A stretch of DNA of 17,844 bases, from contig NZ_CAMPHH010000034.1 of the NCBI RefSeq assembly GCF_946885855.1, positions 1-17,844 on the forward strand, given 5' to 3'. Below are positions 9,097-15,920 of the stretch, in pieces; position 1 is the stretch's first letter, and the number at the start of each line of letters is the position of its first letter. Both the position numbers and the translations under genes were made by a program. The notes beneath the pieces were generated by a model, which saw only the letters and a program-made list of their open reading frames with translations, did not search any database and was not told the origin of the DNA. The DNA is from an uncultured Actinotalea sp. (GTDB taxonomy: Bacteria; Actinomycetota; Actinomycetes; Actinomycetales; Cellulomonadaceae).

Positions 9097-9399
9097 TCAG
9101 GCGCGGAAGTCGCGCGCGGCGGCCGTCACCACGTCGCGGGCGGTCACGGCCAGCGGGTCGCAGGAGCCCGTGGGGGCGCCGGTGCGGCGTTCCGACCACG
9201 CCCTGGCCAGGGCGGAGCGGGCCTCGGCGGGCGTCGCACCGGGCGCCGCCTCGAGCACGGCGGGGACGAGCCAGTCCGGGTCGAGCGTGCCGTTCGGCGG
9301 CGCGAACACGCGCTCGCCGCTGACCCAGTCGGTCGGTCCGGCGGGTGGCGTGGGTGCGGTGGGTGCGGGTCCGGTGGGTGCGGGTCCGGTGGCGGCCAT
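9097..9399 (-). CDS. Small hypothetical protein, unrecognised
   Basis: A 100-residue protein with no membrane segment or signal peptide that I can see. Residues 1-22 are a low-complexity Pro/Ala/Thr/Gly stretch (GPAPTGPAPTAPTPP) coded by a 15-base tandem repeat. The rest looks globular and mainly helical: TDWVSGERVFAPPNGTLDPDWLVPAVLEAAPG, then repeated Ala/Arg-rich helices ending VTARDVVTAAARDFRA. I know no family for it. Third-position GC fits a real gene, and no other frame explains this interval well. ATG 9399 has no clear ribosome binding site; a CACCCT 5 bases upstream might be a -10 for leaderless expression. It is convergent with acn and divergent from the DrrA-type gene. Confidence 0.6.
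   Translation of the reverse strand: MAATGPAPTGPAPTAPTPPAGPTDWVSGERVFAPPNGTLDPDWLVPAVLEAAPGATPAEARSALARAWSERRTGAPTGSCDPLAVTARDVVTAAARDFRA
9358..9387. repeat. 15-base tandem repeat, two copies, inside the small hypothetical gene
   Basis: GGTGGGTGCGGGTCC occurs twice back to back, with a partial copy just before. It encodes the GPAPT repeat at the N-terminus of the minus-strand protein. Being a multiple of three, copy-number change would keep the frame. Confidence 0.85.
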
Positions 9400-9512
9400 G
9401 CTTCAGGGTGGCAGCCGGTCGCTGTGGCACGGCTGTGCGGCCTGCGCGGGCCGGTGCGCTCGTCCGGGGACGTGGCGCGAGGCCGGTCCTGTCCGCCGAG
9501 AGCCGAATGCCG

Positions 9513-9541
9513 TGGACCGTGTCGGTGGTCGGCGACAGACT
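9513..9541 (+). promoter_or_regulatory. Promoter of the DrrA-type gene, placing the start at its GTG codon
   Basis: TGGACC (9513-9518), 17 bases, then CAGACT (9536-9541). The predicted start is at about 9548-9549, which is the GTG codon itself, so the mRNA would be leaderless. This agrees with the lack of a ribosome binding site in front of 9549. Confidence 0.5.
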
Positions 9542-9548
9542 GGCGCGC

Positions 9549-10511
9549 GTGTCCACGATCTCCGCCCACGGGCTGCGCAAGAGGTACGGCACGGTGCACG
9601 CCGTCGACGGCATCGACCTCGAGGTCGAGCGAGGGACGGTGCTCGGCCTGCTCGGGCCGAACGGCGCCGGCAAGACGACGACCGTCCGGATCCTCACGAC
9701 CCTGCTACGGCCCGACGAGGGCTCCGCGACCGTGCTCGGCCTGGACGTCGTCCGGGACGCGCGCGAGCTCAAGCGCCGGATCGGCGTCTCCGGTCAGTAC
9801 GCCGCGGTGGACGAGAACCTCACCGGCTTCGAGAACCTCGAGATGGTCGGGCGGCTGTACCACCTGGGCGGCCGCCGGGCCCGTACCCGGGCGGACGAGC
9901 TGCTCGAGCGGTTCGGTCTCGTCGAGGCGGCCCGCCGTCCGGTCCGCGGCTACTCCGGCGGCATGCGCCGCCGCCTCGACCTCGCGGGCGCCCTCGTCGC
10001 CGAGCCCGAGGTCCTCTTCCTCGACGAGCCGACGACGGGCCTGGACCCCCGCAGCCGTCTGGGGATGTGGGACGTCATCGGGGAGCTCGTGCGGGGCGGC
10101 ACCACGCTCCTGCTGACGACGCAGTACCTCGAGGAGGCCGACCAGCTGGCCGACCGGATCGCGGTCATCGACCACGGCGTCGTCATCGCCCAGGGCACGG
10201 CCGACGAGCTCAAGGCCCAGGTGGGCGGCGAGCGGGTCGCCGTGACCGTCGGCCGCCCGGAGGAGCTGGGCACCGCGAGGGACGTCCTCGCCCCGCTCGT
10301 CTCCGGCGACGTCGCCGTCGAGGAGCACACGCGGACGTTGACCGCGCCCGTGACCGGCGGCGCCGGCTCCCTCGTCGTCGTGCTGCGGGCTCTCGGGGAG
10401 AGGGGTGTGGAGGTGCTCGACGCGGGCATCCGCCGCCCCACCCTCGACGACGTCTTCCTCACCCTCACCGGCCACGAGGCCGGCACCGCACCGCAGGAGG
10501 CCGGCGCATGA
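9549..10511 (+). CDS. drrA: DrrA-type ABC exporter ATPase
   Basis: A 320-residue nucleotide-binding subunit of an ABC-2 type exporter. Walker A is GPNGAGKTT (residues 36-44), the signature is YSGGMRRRLDLAGALV, Walker B is VLFLDEPTTGLDP, and the switch loop reads LLLTTQYLEEADQLAD with Gln192 where most ABC ATPases have His, as in the DrrA/daunorubicin group. The C-terminal RRPTLDDVFLTLTGHEA is the characteristic DrrA tail. GTG 9549 is preferred: a promoter ends 7 bases before it, and the family's conserved region begins a few residues on. An ATG at 9507 would add 14 residues and lie between the -35 and upstream bases. The stop overlaps the permease ATG (ATGA). Family members confer drug or lipid export; the substrate here is unknown. 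Confidence 0.88.
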   Translation: MSTISAHGLRKRYGTVHAVDGIDLEVERGTVLGLLGPNGAGKTTTVRILTTLLRPDEGSATVLGLDVVRDARELKRRIGVSGQYAAVDENLTGFENLEMVGRLYHLGGRRARTRADELLERFGLVEAARRPVRGYSGGMRRRLDLAGALVAEPEVLFLDEPTTGLDPRSRLGMWDVIGELVRGGTTLLLTTQYLEEADQLADRIAVIDHGVVIAQGTADELKAQVGGERVAVTVGRPEELGTARDVLAPLVSGDVAVEEHTRTLTAPVTGGAGSLVVVLRALGERGVEVLDAGIRRPTLDDVFLTLTGHEAGTAPQEAGA

Positions 10512-11329
10512 GCGCTCTCGTCCAGGCGCTCGCCGACGGGTGGACCGTCACGCGCCGCAACCTCATCACGATCAAGCGGGTCCCAGACCTGCTCGTCGGG
10601 TCCATCGTGTCGCCGATCATGTTCGTGCTGCTCTTCGCCTACGTGTTCGGGGGGTCCATCGCCCTGCCCGGGGCCGAGGAGCTCGACCCGGCCCTGTACC
10701 GCGAGTTCCTCATCGCCGGGATCTTCGCCCAGACGGTGATCTTCGGCGCCACGATCACGGGGTCCGGCATGGCGCAGGACCTCAAGAAGGGCATCATCGA
10801 CCGGTTCCGGTCGCTGCCCATGGCGCCGTCGGCGGTCCTCGTCGGACGGACCAGTGCCGACGTCGTGAACAACGTGCTCACCGTGGTCATCATGTCGCTC
10901 ACCGGGCTGGTGGTCGGCTGGCGGATCAACTCCTCGATCGGCGAGGCGCTGCTGGGGTACGTCCTCCTGCTCTTCTTCGCCTACTGCATCAGCTGGCTCA
11001 TGGCGTACGTCGGGCTCCTGGTGCGCACGCCGGAGGTGTTCAACAACGCGGTGTTCATCGTCATCTTCCCGCTCACGTTCATCGCGAACACCTTCGTGCC
11101 CTCCCAGAACCTGCCGGGCGTCCTGCGCACGTTCGCCGAGTGGAACCCGGTCTCGAGCGTCACACAGGCGGCCCGCGAGCTCTTCGGGAACGTCCTTCCC
11201 GGGACGCCGGACCCCACGACGTGGCCGCTGCAGAACCCGGTCCTGTACACGCTGCTGTGGGGCCTGGCGCTCCTGGCCGTCTTCGTGCCGCTGACGGTGC
11301 GCCAGTACCAGCGGGCCGCCGCGCGCTGA
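10508..11329 (+). CDS. drrB: DrrB-type ABC-2 permease
   Basis: A 273-residue membrane subunit, the partner of the DrrA-type ATPase, with which it overlaps by 4 bases. It starts MSALVQALADGWTVTRRNLITIKRVPDLL, an amphipathic cytoplasmic helix, then has about six membrane segments. The ABC-2 signature region is DLKKGIIDRFRSLPMAPSAVLVGRTSADVV, followed by NNAVFIVIFPLTFIANTFVPSQNLPGVLRTFAEWNPVSSVTQAARELFGN, a block typical of daunorubicin-resistance permeases. The length is normal. With its partner it forms a complete small exporter; it is followed by a separate promoter at 11350-11378. Confidence 0.9.
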   Translation: MSALVQALADGWTVTRRNLITIKRVPDLLVGSIVSPIMFVLLFAYVFGGSIALPGAEELDPALYREFLIAGIFAQTVIFGATITGSGMAQDLKKGIIDRFRSLPMAPSAVLVGRTSADVVNNVLTVVIMSLTGLVVGWRINSSIGEALLGYVLLLFFAYCISWLMAYVGLLVRTPEVFNNAVFIVIFPLTFIANTFVPSQNLPGVLRTFAEWNPVSSVTQAARELFGNVLPGTPDPTTWPLQNPVLYTLLWGLALLAVFVPLTVRQYQRAAAR

Positions 11330-11349
11330 CCCGTCGGGTCGTACGTCCC

Positions 11350-11378
11350 TCGACCCGGCCGGCCCGCGTGCCTAGCGT
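11350..11378 (+). promoter_or_regulatory. Candidate promoter of the second ABC exporter
   Basis: TCGACC (11350-11355), 17 bases, then TAGCGT (11373-11378). The predicted start is near 11385, giving a leader of about 100 bases. The -10 is the same hexamer as in the MFS promoter; the -35 is moderate. Confidence 0.45.
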
Positions 11379-11442
11379 CCGAAGGGACGGGTCCGGTGTC
11401 GCTCGGCGTCCGCTGGGGAGGCGGCACCGGTCCCGCGAGCAC

Positions 11443-11460
11443 CCGCGGACAGCTCCGCGG
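11443..11460 (+). other. Leader hairpin before the second ABC exporter
   Basis: CCGCGGA (11443-11449), loop CAGC, TCCGCGG (11454-11460) forms a perfect 7-base stem 14 bases before the ribosome binding site (GAGGGG, 11475-11480). Flanking CGGTCC (11428-11433) and GGACCG (11459-11464) could form a competing stem. It may be a minor regulatory structure or a weak terminator for the DrrAB unit. Confidence 0.35.
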
Positions 11461-11486
11461 ACCGACGTCGGGGCGAGGGGGTCGAC

Positions 11487-12446
11487 ATGCCTGCGGTCGA
11501 GGTCGAGCACCTGACGAAGCGCTACGGCGACCTCACCGCGGTGGACGACGTCTCGTTCGCCCTCGAGCCCGGAGAGGTCTTCGCCCTCCTCGGCCCCAAC
11601 GGGGCCGGGAAGACGACGACCGTGGAGATCCTCGAGGGAGCCCGTCGGAGGACCTCTGGCACGGTCCGGGTGCTGGGCCTCGACCCGGCCGACGGGGACC
11701 GGGAGCTGCGCGAGCGGACGGGCGTGGTGCTCCAGGAGGCCGGCTTCGAGGAGGAGTTCACCGTCGCGGAGCTCGTCCGCCTGCACGGGAGGATGTATCC
11801 CCGGCGGCTCACGGTGGACGACGTCGTCGCCAGGGTGGGCCTGGAGGAGAAGCGGGACGCGCGGGTCCGCACGCTGAGCGGTGGCCAGCGGCGGCGGCTC
11901 GACCTCGCGCTCGGCATGGTGGGCGCGCCGGAGCTGCTCTTCCTCGACGAGCCCACCACCGGCTTCGACCCCTCGGCGCGGCACCGCGCGTGGGAGCTGG
12001 TCCAGGGGCTGCGGAGCACCGGGACGACGGTGCTGCTGACCACCCACTACCTCGACGAGGCGGAGCACCTGGCGGACCGCGTCGCGGTGATCGTGCAGGG
12101 TCGTCTCGTCGCCCTCGGCACGCCGGCCGAGCTGGGGGCGCGGCGCCGGGACGCCGTCGTCAGCTTCCGGCTCCCCGAGGGGACCGGTGCCGCCGAGCTG
12201 CCGGCGCTGGACGGCGAGCTCGTCGCGCGCGGGCTGGACTGGGAGCTCACCTCCGCCTCGCCGACGGCCGCCCTGCACGTCCTCACCGGCTGGGCGACGG
12301 CGCGGGGCCTGGAGGTCCCGGCGCTGAGTGTGCGTCGCCCCACGCTGGAGGACGTGTACCTGGGCCTCGTGGGCGACCACGGGCCCGACGGGCAGCAGCC
12401 GGCTGCCACCACCCCGCCGAGCGGGACCGCGGGGAGGCGGCGGTGA
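11487..12446 (+). CDS. ABC-2 type exporter ATPase (CcmA/DrrA-like)
   Basis: A 319-residue cytoplasmic ATPase. Walker A is GPNGAGKTT (residues 36-44), the Q-loop is VVLQEAGFEEEFTVAELV, the signature is LSGGQRRRLDLALGMV, Walker B is LLFLDEPTTGFDP, and the switch His is present in LLTTHYLDEAEHLAD. A second domain (about residues 225-300) ends in RRPTLEDVYLGLVGD, the usual C-terminal motif of multidrug ABC-2 ATPases; a short Pro/Thr/Gly tail follows. ATG 11487 has GAGGGG 6 bases upstream. The stop overlaps the permease GTG by 4 bases. Distinct from the neighbouring DrrA-type protein in having the canonical switch His. Substrate unknown. Confidence 0.9.
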   Translation: MPAVEVEHLTKRYGDLTAVDDVSFALEPGEVFALLGPNGAGKTTTVEILEGARRRTSGTVRVLGLDPADGDRELRERTGVVLQEAGFEEEFTVAELVRLHGRMYPRRLTVDDVVARVGLEEKRDARVRTLSGGQRRRLDLALGMVGAPELLFLDEPTTGFDPSARHRAWELVQGLRSTGTTVLLTTHYLDEAEHLADRVAVIVQGRLVALGTPAELGARRRDAVVSFRLPEGTGAAELPALDGELVARGLDWELTSASPTAALHVLTGWATARGLEVPALSVRRPTLEDVYLGLVGDHGPDGQQPAATTPPSGTAGRRR

Positions 12447-14212
12447 CGACGGCTGCCTCGGCTCCTGTGCTGCCGACCGGCTCCGCGCCCCGGCCGGTCG
12501 CCGGGTGGCGCCTCCTGCTGGACCACCTCGGGCACGCGGTCGTCGACCTGTGGCGGCAGAAGGTCGTCACGCTGTTCACGGTGGTGGTCCCGCTGGTCTG
12601 GCTCGTCGTCGTGGGCTTCATCGCGGGCAACGAGGTCCTCGACGAGGGCGGCGTGCGCGTCATGCAGTTCATCACGCCGACGGCGGCCGCGATGGGAGTG
12701 CTCTACGCGTCCTTCCCGACCGTGGCGATCTCCCTCGCCGAGGCGCGGCACAGCGGTGTGCTGCGCCGGATCCGGTCCACCCCGCTGCCGCTGGGCACCT
12801 ACCTCGCGGCGCGCATCGGTGCGGCCGTGGTGTTCGCGGTGGGATCCGTGCTCATCATGATGACGGTGGGCGTCCTCGTGTACGACGTGCGAGTCGTCGG
12901 CAGCACCGCGGTCGCCACGGTGGTGACCGTGCTCGCCGCGCTGGTGTGCTTCGCCGCCGTGGGCACTGCCGTGGCGGCGTGGTCCCGGACGCTCGCGCTC
13001 GCCCAGGCCGCGTCGATCGGCAGCGCGGTCGCGCTGACGTTCGTCTCCGGGATGTTCACCCTCGGTGGCACGATGCCGGGCTGGCTCGACCGTCTCGGGG
13101 ACCTCCTGCCGCTCAAGCCCGTCGCCGCCGCCCTCCAGGACCAGATGAACCCGTACCACCCCGCAGTGGGTTGGGACGTGGAGGGCGTCGCCGTCCTGGT
13201 GGTGTGGACGGCCGTCGCCGTCGTGCTCGCCGTCCGCGGCCTCAAGCGGGAGCCCGGCGGGCGGTCGGGCGTCGGCGCCCCGTCGCCGGCGGTCCCGGCC
13301 GGCGGTGCCGGGCCGGCGAGCCGCCGGGGGAGGTCCGCCCCGGCGGCGCGGGACGAGGACGCGTCGTCCGTCGTCGCGCGCACCCCGCCCGGCGGTGAGC
13401 TCGGCCGGTCCGTCCCGGCCGTCCCGTCGCTCCCGGCCGGTCCGGTCGCCGACGTCCCGTCCGCGGGACGCCTGCTGCGCGACCAGGTGGTCGCCGGCGC
13501 GCGGGCGACCTGGCGGGACCCGGGGTCGCTGTTCTTCGCGGTGGTCCTGCCGGTCGGCCTCTACGCGTTCATGCTGACGCTGCAGGGCGGTGGTGGTGCC
13601 ATGCCCGACGGCACGCCCGTCGCGGCCTTCTTCGCGGCGAGCATGGTGACGTGGGGCACCGCCGTCGCGGCGTTCACGAACCTCCCCGAGACGGTCGCGA
13701 CCGCGCGGGACGCCGGCGTGCTGCAGCGTCTGCGTGCCACACCGCTGCGGCGCTGGCAGCTGCTGGTCGGCCGCGGCGCCACCGCCGTCGGGACCGGGTT
13801 GGTCGTCACCGCGGGCGTGCTCGCCCTGGGATCGGCGGCGTACGACGTCCGTGTGACGGCCGCGGGAGTCCTCCTGGGGGGCCTCGTCGTCGTGCTCGGC
13901 GCCGCTGCTCTCGGCGCGTGCGGGTTCGCGCTCGCCGCCGCCGTGCCGAGCGCGAAGGCCTTCGGCGCCGTGGCCCTGGTCGTCCTCCTGCCGCTCGCCT
14001 TCTTCTCCGAGGTCTTCGTCGTCGGGGGGCCGGCGTGGATGGGGCGGGTCGGCGACGTGTTCCCGCTCAAGCACCTGCAGAACGCGCTCGCGCTCGCCTG
14101 GGCCCCTCAGCCCTCGGTCGGCTGGGCCCACGTGGCGGTGCTGCTCGCGTGGGGTCTCGTGGCCGGCCTCGTCGCCGTGCGGTGGTTCCGCTGGGACGCC
14201 CGCCGTCGGTGA
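12443..14212 (+). CDS. Fused double ABC-2 permease (two permease domains in one chain)
   Basis: A 589-residue membrane protein made of two similar ABC-2 permease domains in one open frame. Domain 1 (residues about 20-268) starts WRLLLDHLGHAVVDLWRQKVVTLF and carries SGVLRRIRSTPLPL and LDRLGDLLPLKPVAAAL. Domain 2 (about 340-589) starts GRLLRDQVVAGARATWRDPGSLFF and carries AGVLQRLRATPLRR and MGRVGDVFPLKHLQNAL at matching places, offset by about 320 residues. A Pro/Ala/Gly/Arg linker of about 70 residues joins them. Each half has about six hydrophobic segments. GTG 12443 is taken because it overlaps the ATPase stop and follows GGGGAGG. ABC-2 exporters normally use two separate or identical permease chains; here one chain could supply both halves, with a dimer of the ATPase. 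Confidence 0.88.
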   Translation: MTTAASAPVLPTGSAPRPVAGWRLLLDHLGHAVVDLWRQKVVTLFTVVVPLVWLVVVGFIAGNEVLDEGGVRVMQFITPTAAAMGVLYASFPTVAISLAEARHSGVLRRIRSTPLPLGTYLAARIGAAVVFAVGSVLIMMTVGVLVYDVRVVGSTAVATVVTVLAALVCFAAVGTAVAAWSRTLALAQAASIGSAVALTFVSGMFTLGGTMPGWLDRLGDLLPLKPVAAALQDQMNPYHPAVGWDVEGVAVLVVWTAVAVVLAVRGLKREPGGRSGVGAPSPAVPAGGAGPASRRGRSAPAARDEDASSVVARTPPGGELGRSVPAVPSLPAGPVADVPSAGRLLRDQVVAGARATWRDPGSLFFAVVLPVGLYAFMLTLQGGGGAMPDGTPVAAFFAASMVTWGTAVAAFTNLPETVATARDAGVLQRLRATPLRRWQLLVGRGATAVGTGLVVTAGVLALGSAAYDVRVTAAGVLLGGLVVVLGAAALGACGFALAAAVPSAKAFGAVALVVLLPLAFFSEVFVVGGPAWMGRVGDVFPLKHLQNALALAWAPQPSVGWAHVAVLLAWGLVAGLVAVRWFRWDARRR

Positions 14213-14224
14213 CCGCGGCGGGAG

Positions 14225-14250
14225 CCTCACCCGGACGGCTCCGGGCGAGG
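14225..14250 (+). terminator. Hairpin terminator after the fused permease
   Basis: An 11-base stem, CCTCACCCGGA (14225-14235) with TCCGGGCGAGG (14240-14250), has one A-C mismatch and a CGGC loop, 12 bases after the permease stop. No U-run, but a T-rich CCCTTCTG follows at 14261-14268. Confidence 0.65.
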
Positions 14251-14251
14251 T

Positions 14252-14371
14252 GACGATCGTCCCTTCTGGGGCAGGACGTCGTGAGTACCGTCCGAAACAG
14301 GCGGATCGCCCGGAGATGTACCCGTCGGCTGAGGTCGCGGCTCCTGGTGCGGTCGTCGTCGGGAGGCGACT
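14252..14371 (+). promoter_or_regulatory. Leader region of eutH with weak promoter signals
   Basis: A perfect 10-base palindrome GACGATCGTC lies at 14252-14261. TACCGT at 14286-14291, the same hexamer as the -10 of the Liv-type operon, could be a -10, but nothing like TTGACA stands 16-18 bases before it. A short hairpin (14300-14303 with 14307-14310) follows. The eutH ribosome binding site is GGGAGG at 14361-14366. I recognise no riboswitch class here. Confidence 0.3.
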
Positions 14372-15904
14372 GTGGACGTCAACGCGGTCATCGTCTGGAT
14401 CCTGATGATCTGCATGGTCCTCGGCGGCCTGGACCGGGCCATCGGCAACCGGTTCGGCCTGGGGGAGAAGTTCGAGGAGGGCTTCATGGCCCTCGGTCCG
14501 CTGGCCCTGGTGATGGTCGGTGTCGTGTCCCTCGCCCCCGTGCTGGCCAAGGTGCTGCAGCCCGTCGTCGTCCCGGTCTACGAGTTCCTCCGGGCCGACC
14601 CGTCGATGTTCGCGACGACGCTGCTGGCCAACGACATGGGCGGCTAGCCGCTCGCCCTGGAGCTCGCGCAGGACCCCGACGCCGGGCTGCTCGCCGGCCT
14701 GATCCTCGGCGCCATGATGGGCCCGACGATCGTCTTCACGATCCCGGTGGCCCTCGGCATCATCGAGAAGGAGGACCGGGCCTTCCTCGCGCAGGGCGTG
14801 CTCGCGGGCATGGTCACCATCCCGCTCGGCGTCCTCGTCGGCGGCCTCGTGGCCGGCTTCGACCCCGCGATGGTGCTCGCCAACCTCATCCCGATCGTCC
14901 TGGCGGCGATCCTCATCGCGGTCGGCCTGTGGCGGATCCCGGAGAAGATGACCACGGGCTTCCTGTGGTTCGGCAAGGGCCTCGTCGCCCTGATCTCCCT
15001 CGGCCTCGTCGTGGCGGTGTTCGAGTACATGACCGGGGCGCAGATCATGCCCGACGGTTGGGAGCTGGCGCCGCCCACGGACGGTCTCGTCATCATCGGG
15101 TCCATCGGCATGATGCTGCTGGGTGCGTTCCCCGCGGTGTACCTCATCATCACGTTCGCGGAGAAGCCGCTCACCCGCCTCGGCCGCTCGATCGGGATCA
15201 ACGACAAGGCCGCGGGCGGCATGATCGCCACCCTGGCGAACAACATCCCGATGTTCCAGATCCTCAAGGAGATGGACCCGCGGGGGAAGGTGCTCAACGT
15301 CGCCTTCGCCGTCAGCGCGGCGTTCACCTTCGGTGACCACCTCGGCTTCACGGCGGGCGTGCAACGGCAGATGATCTTCCCGATGATCGTCGGCAAGCTC
15401 ACCGCCGGCATCACCGCCGTCGTCGTCGCATACCTGTTCTTCCGCAAGACGTACCCTGCGCACCGCGAGGACGTCCCCTCGGAGGGCACAGGGACCACGC
15501 GCGCGCCCGCGCCGCTCGCGCCGCAGACCGAGGGCACACCGCTCACGGGGACGTCGGACATCCCGTCCCGGCACGTGGCGGAGCCCGGTGCGCGGCACGA
15601 CGGGGAGCCGGCGAGGCGGGCTGCCGCCCGGGCGCGGGAGCGCGGCCTCGTGTTCCTCCGCGACGGCGTCGTGGTGGCCGGGCGCGCGAGCCCGGCCTCG
15701 GAGGTCGGCGCCGGCGCCGCACCGGCGAGGCCGGCGCCGGGCGACCCGGCCGGACCGCCCGACGCGGGTGCGCCGACGTCGGCCGTCGACCGGGCGGCGG
15801 TCCGGCGAGCCGTCGTCGCCACCCTGGGCCCGGTCCCCTCGGAGCTCGACGCGGTGCTGGACCGGGTGCTCGGCGGTGGGCCCGGTCAGGCGGCCGACCG
15901 CTGA
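14372..15904 (+). pseudogene. eutH: EutH-type ethanolamine transporter gene with one in-frame TAG
   Basis: Read through the stop, this encodes 510 residues. The EutH family moves ethanolamine across the membrane and has about ten TM segments. Family blocks are GEKFEEGFMALGPLALVMVG, PVYEFLRADPSMFATTLLANDMGG, LGAMMGPTIVFTIPVALGIIE, AAGGMIATLANNIPMFQILKEMDPRGKV and AFTFGDHLGFTAG. Codon 92 (14645-14647) is TAG, at the place where relatives have an aromatic residue (DMGG-F/Y-x-LA). The frame is the same before and after, and homology continues directly (PLALELAQDPDAG), so one base change, TAC to TAG, explains it. GTG 14372 has GGGAGG 5 bases upstream. After the last TM (about residue 360) is a disordered tail of about 147 residues, unusual for EutH. 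The gene could be a recent pseudogene, a sequencing error, or suppressed; restart at ATG 14714 would give a truncated protein. No other eut genes are visible. Confidence 0.85.
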
Positions 15905-15920
15905 CGGGCGAGCGCGCCGA

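Noticed and set aside
9507..9548. ATG start 14 codons earlier for the DrrA-type ATPase
   Set aside because: It would be upstream of the -35 element of the likely promoter, and the added residues are not family-like; it is not fully excluded.
14252..14371. Riboswitch (for example cobalamin) before eutH
   Set aside because: None of the conserved boxes of a known class could be found in this short leader.
14645..14647. Pyrrolysine or other programmed recoding at the eutH TAG
   Set aside because: EutH is not a known pyrrolysine protein, the aligned residue in relatives is aromatic, and no recoding structure is evident; a substitution or error is simpler.
12047..15598. Long minus-strand open frame opposite the second exporter and eutH
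   Set aside because: Same antisense composition, crosses the 14225-14250 terminator, and no recognisable domain.
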